Assembly: GCA_013003325.1 (NCBI GenBank)
Contig: JABDJU010000192.1
Coordinates: 1-17,621, forward strand
Source of the DNA: Acidimicrobiales bacterium
GTDB taxonomy: Bacteria; Actinomycetota; Acidimicrobiia; Acidimicrobiales; SZUA-35
DNA: 17,621 nt
Direction of reading: 5' to 3'
The notes beneath the pieces are model-generated. The model was not told the DNA's origin and did not search any database. It was given only the letters and a program-made list of their open reading frames with translations. Of this stretch, positions 5,871 through 13,191 are shown in pieces (the stretch's first letter is position 1; the number at the start of each line of letters is the position of its first letter). A program made the position numbers and the translations under genes.

Positions 5871-8264
5871 GTGCCAAAGCTCACCAGTCTGATCACGTCG
5901 AACCAGCCGCTCTCGACCCGAACCACCGAAGAGCTCATGACCGCCGCAGCCCGCCTCCGGGACGAGACCCATGGCCGACGCGTCACCTACTCACCAAAGG
6001 TGTTCATACCGCTCACGATGCTGTGTCGCGACCAGTGCGGCTACTGCACCTTCGCCCAGCCCCCGGCCCGGCTGGAGCATCCATACCTCGAGCCGGCGGA
6101 GGTGGTGAAGATCGCCAAACGAGGGGCTCGGGCTGGCTGTCACGAGGCGCTGTTCACCCTGGGAGAACGCCCCGAACTTCGTTACCCCGCCGCTCGCCAA
6201 TGGCTGGACTCGCAGGGCTATGGCTCGACCGTGGAGTACCTGCATCACATGGCCCTCCGGGTGCGGGAAGAGACCGGACTGCTACCCCACGCCAACGCCG
6301 GGGCTCTCTATCACGACGAGTTGCAGCTGTTGCGGACGTCTGCGCCGAGCCAGGGAATGATGATCGAGTCGCTTCGGGCCGACCTTCCTGCCCACCGCAA
6401 CGCGCCCGACAAAGCCCCCGAACGGAGGCTCGACACACTCGAGGCTGCCGGCGACCTCGATATCCCATTCACCACCGGCATTCTGGTCGGCATCGGCGAG
6501 ACCGAGCTAGATCGCATAGAAGCCCTCGAAGCGATCGCCGTCAGCCATCGGCGCCACGGGCACGTGCAGGAAGTGATCGTCCAGAACTTCCTTCCCAAGC
6601 AGGGCACGAGCATGTGGAAGAACGAGGCCTGCCCGTCCGATGACTTCCTGCGGGCCATCGCCCTGGCCCGCATCATTCTCCCCCCCGAGGTGCATCTGCA
6701 GGCACCGCCCAATCTCAGCGACGACTTCGGCCGGCTTCTCGACGCCGGGATCGACGATTGGGGCGGCATCTCTCCGATCACCGCCGACCACGTCAACCCT
6801 GAGCGGCCCTGGCCAGAGGTCGACCGGATCCGAGAGGTCACCGAACAGCGGGGCCATACGCTCGCTCCTCGGATGACGATCTATCCCCGGTTCGCCCTGA
6901 ATCCGGACCGATGGCTGCACGACGACCTCCGATTCGCCGTGCTCGACCGCTCCGATGCAGAAGGGCTCGGGCGCGACGATCCCGGCGCCGTCTTCCCCGA
7001 AAAGGCCGAGTTCATCACCGAAGGGTCCGGGAGCGACGGTGCCGAAGTGGTGCTGACCGGTGAACGCTCGACCCAGTGGTACAGCGGCTCGCCGGCTCGG
7101 CCATCCCACCTGCTCAGCGCCACCGTTCCCGCCACGGGCGAGGTCCAGGATGTTCTCGACGGGATCCTCGGCGGCCAGAAACCGGGCTCGGCCGAGCTCC
7201 TCACCCTGCTGCAAGCCAGAGGCTCCGACGTGGCCCATGTGGCAGCAGCCGCCGACCAGCTGCGAAGCTCACTCGTCGGCGACGCGGTCACATACGTGAA
7301 GAACCGCAACATCAACTACACGAACGTGTGCACCTTCAAATGTCGATTCTGCGGGTTCTCGAAGGGACCGATGAGTCTCAACCTCAGAGGGACGCCGTAT
7401 CTCCTCACCCTCGAACAGATGCAGGAACGGGTGGTCGAAGCGGTCGAACTCGGCGCCACCGAGGTATGTCTGCAGGGTGGGATCCATCCCGACTTCGACG
7501 GTGAGTACTACATCGACGTGACCAAGGCCGTCCGCGCTGTGGCCCCCGACATCCACATCCATGGCTTCACCGCCCTCGAGGTGACCGAGGGTGCCCGCCG
7601 CCTGGGAGAACCGCTCGACAGCTACCTCACCCGGTTGATGGACGCCGGACAGAAGTCGCTGCCGGGCACCGCCGCGGAGATTCTCGACGACGAGGTGCGT
7701 GAAATCCTGTGCCCCGACAAGATCAACACCGAGGAATGGCTCGAGGCCCATCGGATCGCCCACAAGGTCGGTTTGCACAGCAACGTCACCATGATGTTCG
7801 GTGCCGTCGAACACCCCGAAAGCTGGGTCAGGCATCTCCTGTGCACCCGTGACCTGCAAGAGGAGACCGGTGGTTTCACCGAGTTCGTTGGGCTTCCCTT
7901 CGTCCACATGGCTGCGCCCCTCTATCTGCGAAAAATGTCCCGGCGGGGGCCAACCTTCCGGGAAACGCTCCTCGTTCACGCCGTTGCGCGGTTGGCTTAT
8001 GGGCCGCTCATTCGGAATATTCAGGCGAGCTGGGTCAAGATCGGGATCGACGGCGTACGGCAGATGCTCCAGGCCGGATGCAACGACCTCGGAGGCACCC
8101 TGATGAACGAGAACATCAGTCGGGCCGCCGGAGCCGCCCACGGACAGTCCCTCACCCCGGACGACTTCGCCGCCCTGGTCGAACCTCTAGGGCGAACGTT
8201 GGTCCAGCGGACCACTGGCTACGCGCCCATAGCTGTCGAGCACGAGCCTGCTACTGGTACGTGA
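5871..8264 (+). CDS. fbiC: FbiC: fused CofG-CofH 7,8-didemethyl-8-hydroxy-5-deazariboflavin (FO) synthase
   Basis: This 797-residue cytoplasmic protein carries both radical-SAM halves of FO synthase, which joins a ribityl-uracil precursor (5-amino-6-ribitylamino-uracil) and tyrosine to make FO, the chromophore of coenzyme F420. The N-terminal CofG half has its [4Fe-4S] motif CRDQCGYC (C52, C56, C59). The C-terminal CofH half has CTFKCRFC (C487, C491, C494), preceded by NRNINYTNV. CofG-type blocks (HANAGALYHDEL, GILVGIGET, WGGISPITADHVNP) and CofH-type blocks (EVCLQGGIHPD, HIHGFTALEV, GGTLMNENISRAAGA) follow in order. Fusion of the two halves is typical of actinobacteria. The GTG start lies 7 nt after the HxlR stop, with no strong Shine-Dalgarno site, suggesting coupled translation. 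The 3' end overlaps the convergent lipoprotein gene by 14 nt. Confidence 0.96.
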   Translation: MPKLTSLITSNQPLSTRTTEELMTAAARLRDETHGRRVTYSPKVFIPLTMLCRDQCGYCTFAQPPARLEHPYLEPAEVVKIAKRGARAGCHEALFTLGERPELRYPAARQWLDSQGYGSTVEYLHHMALRVREETGLLPHANAGALYHDELQLLRTSAPSQGMMIESLRADLPAHRNAPDKAPERRLDTLEAAGDLDIPFTTGILVGIGETELDRIEALEAIAVSHRRHGHVQEVIVQNFLPKQGTSMWKNEACPSDDFLRAIALARIILPPEVHLQAPPNLSDDFGRLLDAGIDDWGGISPITADHVNPERPWPEVDRIREVTEQRGHTLAPRMTIYPRFALNPDRWLHDDLRFAVLDRSDAEGLGRDDPGAVFPEKAEFITEGSGSDGAEVVLTGERSTQWYSGSPARPSHLLSATVPATGEVQDVLDGILGGQKPGSAELLTLLQARGSDVAHVAAAADQLRSSLVGDAVTYVKNRNINYTNVCTFKCRFCGFSKGPMSLNLRGTPYLLTLEQMQERVVEAVELGATEVCLQGGIHPDFDGEYYIDVTKAVRAVAPDIHIHGFTALEVTEGARRLGEPLDSYLTRLMDAGQKSLPGTAAEILDDEVREILCPDKINTEEWLEAHRIAHKVGLHSNVTMMFGAVEHPESWVRHLLCTRDLQEETGGFTEFVGLPFVHMAAPLYLRKMSRRGPTFRETLLVHAVARLAYGPLIRNIQASWVKIGIDGVRQMLQAGCNDLGGTLMNENISRAAGAAHGQSLTPDDFAALVEPLGRTLVQRTTGYAPIAVEHEPATGT

Positions 8265-9948
8265 CGATGACGGGCAGAGGCTCGACAGCATTCACCTGAC
8301 CGGGCGTGGCGGTCGGGAAGTCTTCGTGGATGAAGTTCTTCCACGCCCACCACAGCTGCTGATCGGGCCCGGTCGGCGCCGCCAACATTGCGCCCCAGGT
8401 GCCGTACTTGGAGCCGAGCGATCCCTGTCCGTCCACATGGACCACGACCGCGATCTCGGGCGGGGTGTGCACCCGCTCTCGATCGGGCAGCATACGCTCT
8501 TGGAACTGGTGCAGGATCAGCACCTTCTGAGGAAGCGTCTCCTCCCGTACCAGTGTGGTGAGATAGTCGATGACGGCATTGATCTCGTCGGCTCCCACCG
8601 ACCCGATCTGGCGCAGATGGCGCTGATCGGGTTCGAGTCGCCACTCAGGATCGAGCGCCAGCCCGACGTTGGGAAGGCGCAGGAATTCCTCATACAGCTT
8701 GGCTTGGGTCACGAAATCGGTTCGGCCGGGCTGGAGATCGAGAATGACCGAAACGTCATTGGCCACTGCAGCATCGACCCAGGGTCGAATGATCTCAGGG
8801 TCCATTTCGTTGCTGTAGTTTCCGTCGTCACCGGCCCGGTTCGACGCGACCGTGACGATGATCTCGAAGCCGGGCAGGGCCGGAGGCAGGCCCTCGGCGT
8901 CGTAGAGGGCGGCGCGCTCGGTGACCCGTTCGACCGCACGTTCGGGATCGGTTTCGCCCAAGATCCCCAACCGGAAGGTGAGCGGGTTTCCGTAGTAGGC
9001 GACGATGCGGCGATCGGGAAACACCTGCGTGCCGCCTCCGAACAACTCGGTGCCCGACATGGCAAGGTCGAGTTGCCACCGCTGGGTCGGCGACAACTGC
9101 CACGCCGGATACACCTCGTCCCGGCCATCCAGCCAACGACGAAGGCCGTCGACATCGTTGAGATCGACTGCCGCTACCGTTCCTCCGCCGGCGTGGACCG
9201 CCGGAGCGGCCAAGTAGCCCGCGGCGAGGGAGGTCGGATCGACCAGAACCACCGGTGCGCCACCGCCCGGGCCGTCGACGAGCTCGCTGATCGGCGCAAT
9301 GCTGGTCAGCGGAGCTGCGGTGATCAGCGGAGCTGCGGTGATCAGCGGAGCTGCGGTCGTCGGCGCAGCGGTGGTGGTGGTCTGAACTGTCGCGGTGGTC
9401 GCACCGTCGCCCACGGTTGTCGACGGCGACTCCGGCTCAGGCGATGGGGAGACTGCGCTTGAACTGGTGGCCGTCGTCGTTGTGGTCGTGGTCGTTGGAA
9501 CCGTTTCGGGTACGACGGGCACGCCCAGTTGACCGGCCAGAACAGGGTCGAGGTCGAAAGCAATCACCTCGTCGACCCGCAGCCGGGCGAGCTCCTCAGC
9601 CACCGGTGCGATGTCATCGGAACTCAGAAGCTGCAGCAGGGGCAACTCGCGCTCAACCGCGATGCGGGCTGCTGCCTTCACCGCCGAGAGATCGTTGCGG
9701 CCCAGCACGACGGCGGCGGGCATGCACGTGTAGACCGACTTGGAGAGGGCGATGAGGCCCGAGGCCGATGTGTCGGGTGCCCTGGTCAGTTCCAGAGGGG
9801 ACGTGTTCGGTTCGCAAGGCGCGGTGGTGGTCGACGCCTCGAGAGTCGATGCGGTTGTGATCGCTGCGGATGACGATCCCTCCGAGGCGTCGGTACACGC
9901 GCCGGCGACAAGGATCAGAGCTGCCGCCAACCAACCGGAAGTCTTCAT
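8251..9948 (-). CDS. Large secreted lipoprotein with Thr-rich linker and possible CWB2-like domain
   Basis: The product has 565 residues and unknown function. It begins with a lipoprotein signal: MK, a hydrophobic stretch to residue 17, and C18 in LVAGAC, so it should be anchored on the outer face of the membrane. A Ser/Thr-rich spacer leads to a domain near residues 70-130 (VVLGRNDLSAVKAAARIA, LPLLQLL, ELARLRVDEVIAFD) that resembles cell-wall-binding repeat 2 (CWB2). Next come a Thr/Pro linker with eight Thr in a row and an ITAAPL repeat. The C-terminal 300 residues (YYGNPLTFRLGILGE, IIVTVASNRAGDDGNYS, SVILDLQPGRTDF, GLALDPEW, KVLILHQFQERM, VVVHVDGQG) alternate strands and helices like a TIM barrel, perhaps a glycosidase-like or sugar-binding fold. 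The start is ATG 9948; a TTG at 9954 is also in frame. It lies 46 nt downstream of the LOG-family gene. Confidence 0.82.
   Translation of the reverse strand: MKTSGWLAAALILVAGACTDASEGSSSAAITTASTLEASTTTAPCEPNTSPLELTRAPDTSASGLIALSKSVYTCMPAAVVLGRNDLSAVKAAARIAVERELPLLQLLSSDDIAPVAEELARLRVDEVIAFDLDPVLAGQLGVPVVPETVPTTTTTTTTATSSSAVSPSPEPESPSTTVGDGATTATVQTTTTAAPTTAAPLITAAPLITAAPLTSIAPISELVDGPGGGAPVVLVDPTSLAAGYLAAPAVHAGGGTVAAVDLNDVDGLRRWLDGRDEVYPAWQLSPTQRWQLDLAMSGTELFGGGTQVFPDRRIVAYYGNPLTFRLGILGETDPERAVERVTERAALYDAEGLPPALPGFEIIVTVASNRAGDDGNYSNEMDPEIIRPWVDAAVANDVSVILDLQPGRTDFVTQAKLYEEFLRLPNVGLALDPEWRLEPDQRHLRQIGSVGADEINAVIDYLTTLVREETLPQKVLILHQFQERMLPDRERVHTPPEIAVVVHVDGQGSLGSKYGTWGAMLAAPTGPDQQLWWAWKNFIHEDFPTATPGQVNAVEPLPVIVTYQ
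9306..9357 (-). repeat. 18-bp tandem repeat inside the lipoprotein linker
   Basis: The unit TCAGCGGAGCTGCGGTGA (+ strand) occurs at 9306-9323 and 9324-9341, with 16 matching bases of a third copy at 9342-9357. On the coding strand it encodes repeated ITAAPL. In-frame units of this kind commonly vary in copy number between strains. Confidence 0.9.
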
Positions 9949-9994
9949 CCCCAAAGCCTGCTACAGAAGCGCGACCTGAAGGCGGACCTCGGCC

Positions 9995-11113
9995 TCAGGA
10001 AGGCTCCCTCAGATCGTCGGGGTCGGGGCCGACGTCGTGGACCAGGCCACGGCGAGCGTCGGCGTCCTCGATCGCGGCCAGATCGTTGATGCGCCTGATC
10101 ATCGCATGCAGACGAGCGAAGCCCCGGTTGTTGAAGCGAAGGATGAGACGGGGCAATGCAACGTGGTCCTGATCACGCACTTCGGCCGGCGTCGGTTCGC
10201 CGCGCCGCAACGAGTCGGAGACGAAGATGTCGCTGAACTCCTCGTTGAGGACCGCGATCGACTCGTCGGAGATCTCGTGGTTGAGACGTATGACCAGCTT
10301 CTTGCCGACGTACCTGATCGAGTGGTAGGTGGTGTAGAAGTGGCACACGTAGCTCGCCGCCGCAGCGGGGTCGTGGGTGTGGAAGTACAGCCCGGTATCG
10401 GCCGGGCTGATGTTGCCACCTCCGCCGAGTTCGGTCTCGATGAAGTTCTTGAAGCCGTTCCAGTAGCTCGACCCCGGAGCGTCGAGCAACACGATCGGGG
10501 CGGGGTATGACTTGCCGGTCTGGATCAGAGTCAGGAGTTCGAATCCCTCGTCGAGAGTGCCGAACCCGCCGGGAAGCAGCACGAAGGCGTCGCTTTCTTT
10601 CATGAAGTAGAGCTTCCGGGTGAAGAAGTACTTGAACGTCGCCAGCTTGGGGTCCTTGGCGATGATGTCGGCGGCGTCGGCTTCAAAGGGGAGCACGATG
10701 TTGACGCCGTAGCTGTTTTCCACCCCGGCTCCTTCGATCGCTGCCGTCATGACTCCCGGGCCGGCACCCGAGATGATCATCCAGTCGCGTTCTGCGATAC
10801 GGCGGCAGAACTCGGATGCGATCGCATAGTTGGGGCTGTCGGGCGTGGTCCGGGCTGAGCCGAAAACCGTACACTTGGCCCGTTCACGATCGCGCTCGAA
10901 AACCTGTGAGCCGTTGAGCATTTCGGCCAGCGCCTGCGATGCGATCTTCAGCTCGAGTCGCGAAAGCCGGGCGGCGTCCATGTCGAGCGAGGTTGTGATC
11001 AGCCGCCGAATCATGTCGTCGTTTTCGTCTTCGCCGATCTCGGCGATCAGCTGGGTGACCATCCGGTCAATGGAGGCTTCGCCGTAGAGATTGCGGGGCT
11101 TGGGTGCACTCAC
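9995..11113 (-). CDS. LOG-family (lysine decarboxylase-like) Rossmann protein, long form
   Basis: This 372-residue protein contains the LOG fold: CTVFGSAR (81-88), WMIISGAGPGVM (111-122) and the signature PGGFGTLDEGFE (181-192), which fits PGGxGTxxE. Proven members release nucleobases from nucleoside monophosphates (cytokinin-riboside 5'-monophosphate phosphoribohydrolase). Members are often misnamed lysine decarboxylases. It is about twice the usual LOG length. The extra parts are an N-terminal helical segment (residues 1-75, acidic around 25-35) and a C-terminal region from about residue 235 onwards (YVCHFYTTYHSIRYVGKKLV, a second alpha/beta region). So a divergent or regulated function is possible. 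GTG 11113 is chosen: the VSAPKPRNLYGE N-terminus is plausible and a TAACGT box lies 7 nt upstream. The open frame continues to 11338 but crosses the divergent gene. Confidence 0.87.
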   Translation of the reverse strand: MSAPKPRNLYGEASIDRMVTQLIAEIGEDENDDMIRRLITTSLDMDAARLSRLELKIASQALAEMLNGSQVFERDRERAKCTVFGSARTTPDSPNYAIASEFCRRIAERDWMIISGAGPGVMTAAIEGAGVENSYGVNIVLPFEADAADIIAKDPKLATFKYFFTRKLYFMKESDAFVLLPGGFGTLDEGFELLTLIQTGKSYPAPIVLLDAPGSSYWNGFKNFIETELGGGGNISPADTGLYFHTHDPAAAASYVCHFYTTYHSIRYVGKKLVIRLNHEISDESIAVLNEEFSDIFVSDSLRRGEPTPAEVRDQDHVALPRLILRFNNRGFARLHAMIRRINDLAAIEDADARRGLVHDVGPDPDDLREPS

Positions 11114-11120
11114 GAATGGA

Positions 11121-11126
11121 ACGTTA
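11121..11126 (-). promoter_or_regulatory. Putative -10 box of the leaderless LOG-family gene promoter
   Basis: On the minus strand TAACGT fits TAnnnT and ends 7 nt before the GTG at 11113. No Shine-Dalgarno sequence is present. It lies back to back with the + strand TACCCT box 27 nt away. Confidence 0.45.
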
Positions 11127-11153
11127 CCGGGCCGGGGACCCCTCGGGCGGTTG

Positions 11154-11159
11154 TACCCT
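11154..11159 (+). promoter_or_regulatory. Putative -10 box of the leaderless Cys-cluster gene promoter
   Basis: TACCCT fits TAnnnT and ends 6 nt before the GTG at 11166, which is in frame with the Cys-cluster protein. This placement is the main reason for choosing that start. Confidence 0.45.
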
Positions 11160-11165
11160 TCGTCG

Positions 11166-11993
11166 GTGCCTTCGCGACGGGATACACCGCCCCAGATCAT
11201 GCGCCACGCCCATCCCGACATCACACCGCCCGGCGAGGTCCCGGATCCCGATGGTCGTCGCTGGATCTCGATCAACGACGACGCTGGCGACGTCTGGATG
11301 TTCGACGTCACGTATCTGCTGAGCAGATTCCATTGCATCTACGGTCAGGGTTGTCCAGGAATTGATGTGGAACCAGACCACACCGAAACCCTCGGGTGTT
11401 GCGTCCACGGCGCATACTTTGTCGACGGCGACGACATGAAGGACACGTTCAAACACATGAAGCGTTTGACCGCCGACGACTGGCAGTTCAAATCGGTCGC
11501 CGCCGATCACACGAAGGGCAAAGGTAAAAAGGCCTCTGAGCACGGCGCCTTTGTGAAGCTCGAGAGCGGCGAATGGACAACCCGCGTGCACCAAGACGCC
11601 TGCATCTTCCTCAACCGGGACGATCACGACGGCGGCCCAGGCTGTGCGCTGCACTCGGCTGCCCTGAGGGCTGGCGAGCGACCGATGGACTGGAAGCCCG
11701 ACGTATGCTGGCAGGTCCCGATCAGGATGGATGTCCATACCGACGACAACGAACGCGACACCGTAATGGTGCGGGGTTGGGAGCGTCACGACTGGGGGGC
11801 GGGTGGCTCGGACTTTCACTGGTGGTGTCACGAAGAGCCCGAGGCCTACACCGCGGCCCAGCCGGTCTACATCACTTCGCGGGACGAACTGATCGGCTTG
11901 GTCGGAGGCGACATCTACCGTGCGTTGGCCGAGGAACTCGACGAGATCAGCCAACAGCGGGTGACGCCCGTGACACTGGACGTGAGGCGGTAG
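11166..11993 (+). CDS. Cysteine-cluster protein (YkgJ/DUF3109-like)
   Basis: This 275-residue protein has no signal peptide or membrane segment and holds eight cysteines in pairs or clusters: C57 and C63 (CIYGQGC), C78 and C79 (GCCVHG), C146 (DACIFL), C160 (GPGCALH), C181 (PDVCWQVP) and C221 (HWWCHEE). The order CIFLN, GPGCALHSAAL, KPDVCWQVPI resembles the zinc- or iron-sulfur-binding cysteine clusters of the YkgJ and DUF3109 families, whose function is unknown. Metal binding is an inference from cysteine spacing. GTG 11166 is preferred because of the TACCCT box 6 nt upstream; an in-frame ATG at 11091 would overlap the divergent LOG-family gene. A 71-aa gene begins 2 nt after its stop, so the two are co-transcribed. 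Confidence 0.82.
   Translation: MPSRRDTPPQIMRHAHPDITPPGEVPDPDGRRWISINDDAGDVWMFDVTYLLSRFHCIYGQGCPGIDVEPDHTETLGCCVHGAYFVDGDDMKDTFKHMKRLTADDWQFKSVAADHTKGKGKKASEHGAFVKLESGEWTTRVHQDACIFLNRDDHDGGPGCALHSAALRAGERPMDWKPDVCWQVPIRMDVHTDDNERDTVMVRGWERHDWGAGGSDFHWWCHEEPEAYTAAQPVYITSRDELIGLVGGDIYRALAEELDEISQQRVTPVTLDVRR
11984..11987 (+). promoter_or_regulatory. Ribosome binding site of the 71-aa gene
   Basis: GAGG lies 8 nt before the GTG at 11996, inside the last codons of the Cys-cluster gene. It supports translation of the short gene. Confidence 0.5.
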
Positions 11994-11995
11994 AC

Positions 11996-12211
11996 GTGGA
12001 CTGGGATTCGCCCTACAGCCAGCGAGCCGAGGAGCTGGCCCACGAGCTCCACGGCGTGGTGGAAACCCTCAACGAACTGATCGTGGATCACCTCCGGGTC
12101 GCGATCGAGCATGATGTCAGCGGACGTCCACCACTCGACAAGAAGCTGCAGGCAGCCCGGCGCTCGATCGAAAAGGCGATCCGGCTCCTCGACGGCAGCG
12201 GAACGACCTGA
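11996..12211 (+). CDS. Small helical protein of unknown function
   Basis: The 71-residue product starts VDWDSPYSQRAEELAHEL and is mostly amphipathic helix: EELAHELHGVVETLNELIVDHL, a short GRPPLD turn, then KKLQAARRSIEKAIRLL. It has no cysteine, membrane segment or recognised domain. Support for it being real is a GAGG site 8 nt upstream of the GTG, a 2-nt gap after the preceding gene, and a composition unlike a shadow frame. It may form a coiled coil or act as a partner of the Cys-cluster protein. The ATPase gene begins 47 nt downstream. Confidence 0.7.
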   Translation: MDWDSPYSQRAEELAHELHGVVETLNELIVDHLRVAIEHDVSGRPPLDKKLQAARRSIEKAIRLLDGSGTT

Positions 12212-12235
12212 TTCTCAGCTAAACCGTAGGCCCGA

Positions 12236-12252
12236 ATGAGCCGAAGTCTCAT
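12236..12252 (+). promoter_or_regulatory. Inverted repeat before the McrB-like ATPase gene
   Basis: ATGAG (12236-12240) and CTCAT (12248-12252) are exact inverted copies with a 7-nt spacer, ending 6 nt before the ATG at 12259. The right arm lies within TCTCAT (12247-12252), a loose -10 match at leaderless spacing. It may be an operator for the ATPase gene. Arms of 5 bp can arise by chance, so this is tentative. Confidence 0.35.
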
Positions 12253-12258
12253 ATAGCT

Positions 12259-13191
12259 ATGGACTTCTCCGCCGCCAACATCAAAGCTGCATGTGGGGCT
12301 GAGGGCCTGATCCCCCCAGACCACGTGGTCGAGCAACTCGTCTCCGCCTTGGACGCCGAGAAGCACGTCATCCTCACCGGACCACCTGGCACTGGGAAGA
12401 CAACACTGGCCTATCTGACCGCGGAAGTCGCCCAGAAAGCGATGATGGGTACCGGGTTTCTGCCGACCACCGCCTCGTCGGAGTGGACGACCTATGAGAC
12501 CGTCGGCGGGTTCCAACCCACCTCAGAAGGTCTTATCTTCAAGCCCGGCCTTTTCGTCGAGGCGATCACCCAGGGCGCTTGGCTGATCATCGACGAACTC
12601 AATCGGGCCAACTTCGATCGCGCCTTTGGACCGTTCTTCACGGTCCTGTCCGGTTCACCCGTTGTGCTGCCGTACAAGCGGGTAGGTCAAAGCAAGCCAC
12701 TGTCAATCGTTCCCCAGGGAACCGAGCCGCCGGCAGGATCCGATCCCCTGCGGGTGCCCGCATCCTGGCGGATCATCGCCACGATGAACGTGCTCGACAA
12801 GAACCTGCTGTTCGAGATGTCGTATGCCCTCATGCGCCGCTTCACCTTCATCGAAGTCGGTTGTCCGCCCACCGAGGTGTATGAGAACCTGCTCACCGGT
12901 CCGGCCAAGATCGTCGCGTCCTTCCTCGACTTTCGACAGATCAAAGATCTGGGACCGGCGGTCTACATCGATGCCGGCAAGTACGTCACGCGACGGGCCA
13001 AGGACGGAATCACAAAAAGCAGGGCGCTCTATGAGGTGCTGTACGCCTACTTCCTCCCCCAGTTCGAGGGGATGTCGGATGAGGACGCCAGCGAGCTGTT
13101 TCGCATGATCGAGCCGTTGCTCGACCCGCCCGAGGCAATCGAGGCCCATCGATCGATCTCGCAGCTGCTCGGCGTCGAACTGGTGGTATGA
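12259..13191 (+). CDS. McrB-like AAA+ ATPase (AAA_5 type)
   Basis: This 310-residue motor protein has an AAA+ core of the McrB/dynein-related (AAA_5) type: Walker A GPPGTGKT (41-48), Walker B WLIIDE (108-113) followed by LNRANFDRAFG, sensor 1 at N177 in IIATMNVLDKN, and an arginine finger in YALMRRF (189-195). LIIDE(L/I)NR and the MNxxD block are hallmarks of McrB, the GTP-driven motor of McrBC type IV restriction. Here the block reads MNVLDKN rather than MNTADRS, so nucleotide preference is uncertain. Only about 40 residues precede Walker A, so the N-terminal DNA-recognition domain of McrB is missing. MoxR-type chaperone ATPases are a less likely alternative. Its stop overlaps the next gene's ATG (ATGA at 13188-13191), implying a tight complex of the two products. 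Confidence 0.88.
   Translation: MDFSAANIKAACGAEGLIPPDHVVEQLVSALDAEKHVILTGPPGTGKTTLAYLTAEVAQKAMMGTGFLPTTASSEWTTYETVGGFQPTSEGLIFKPGLFVEAITQGAWLIIDELNRANFDRAFGPFFTVLSGSPVVLPYKRVGQSKPLSIVPQGTEPPAGSDPLRVPASWRIIATMNVLDKNLLFEMSYALMRRFTFIEVGCPPTEVYENLLTGPAKIVASFLDFRQIKDLGPAVYIDAGKYVTRRAKDGITKSRALYEVLYAYFLPQFEGMSDEDASELFRMIEPLLDPPEAIEAHRSISQLLGVELVV

Noticed and set aside
4931..5986. Minus-strand open frame (351 codons) spanning the SUKH-like, hxlR and fbiC 5' regions
   Set aside because: It runs antisense across three genes and their operator, with shadow-like composition.
9306..9357. CRISPR-like direct repeats
   Set aside because: The 18-bp units are contiguous with no spacers and lie in frame inside a coding linker.
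8326..9462. Long + strand open frame (378 codons) opposite the lipoprotein gene
   Set aside because: It has no domain-like pattern. The opposite strand has a lipoprotein signal and structured domains; the open frame follows from GC-rich third positions.
11114..11338. N-terminal extension of the LOG-family frame
   Set aside because: It crosses the divergent promoter region and the start of the Cys-cluster gene, with no domain content.
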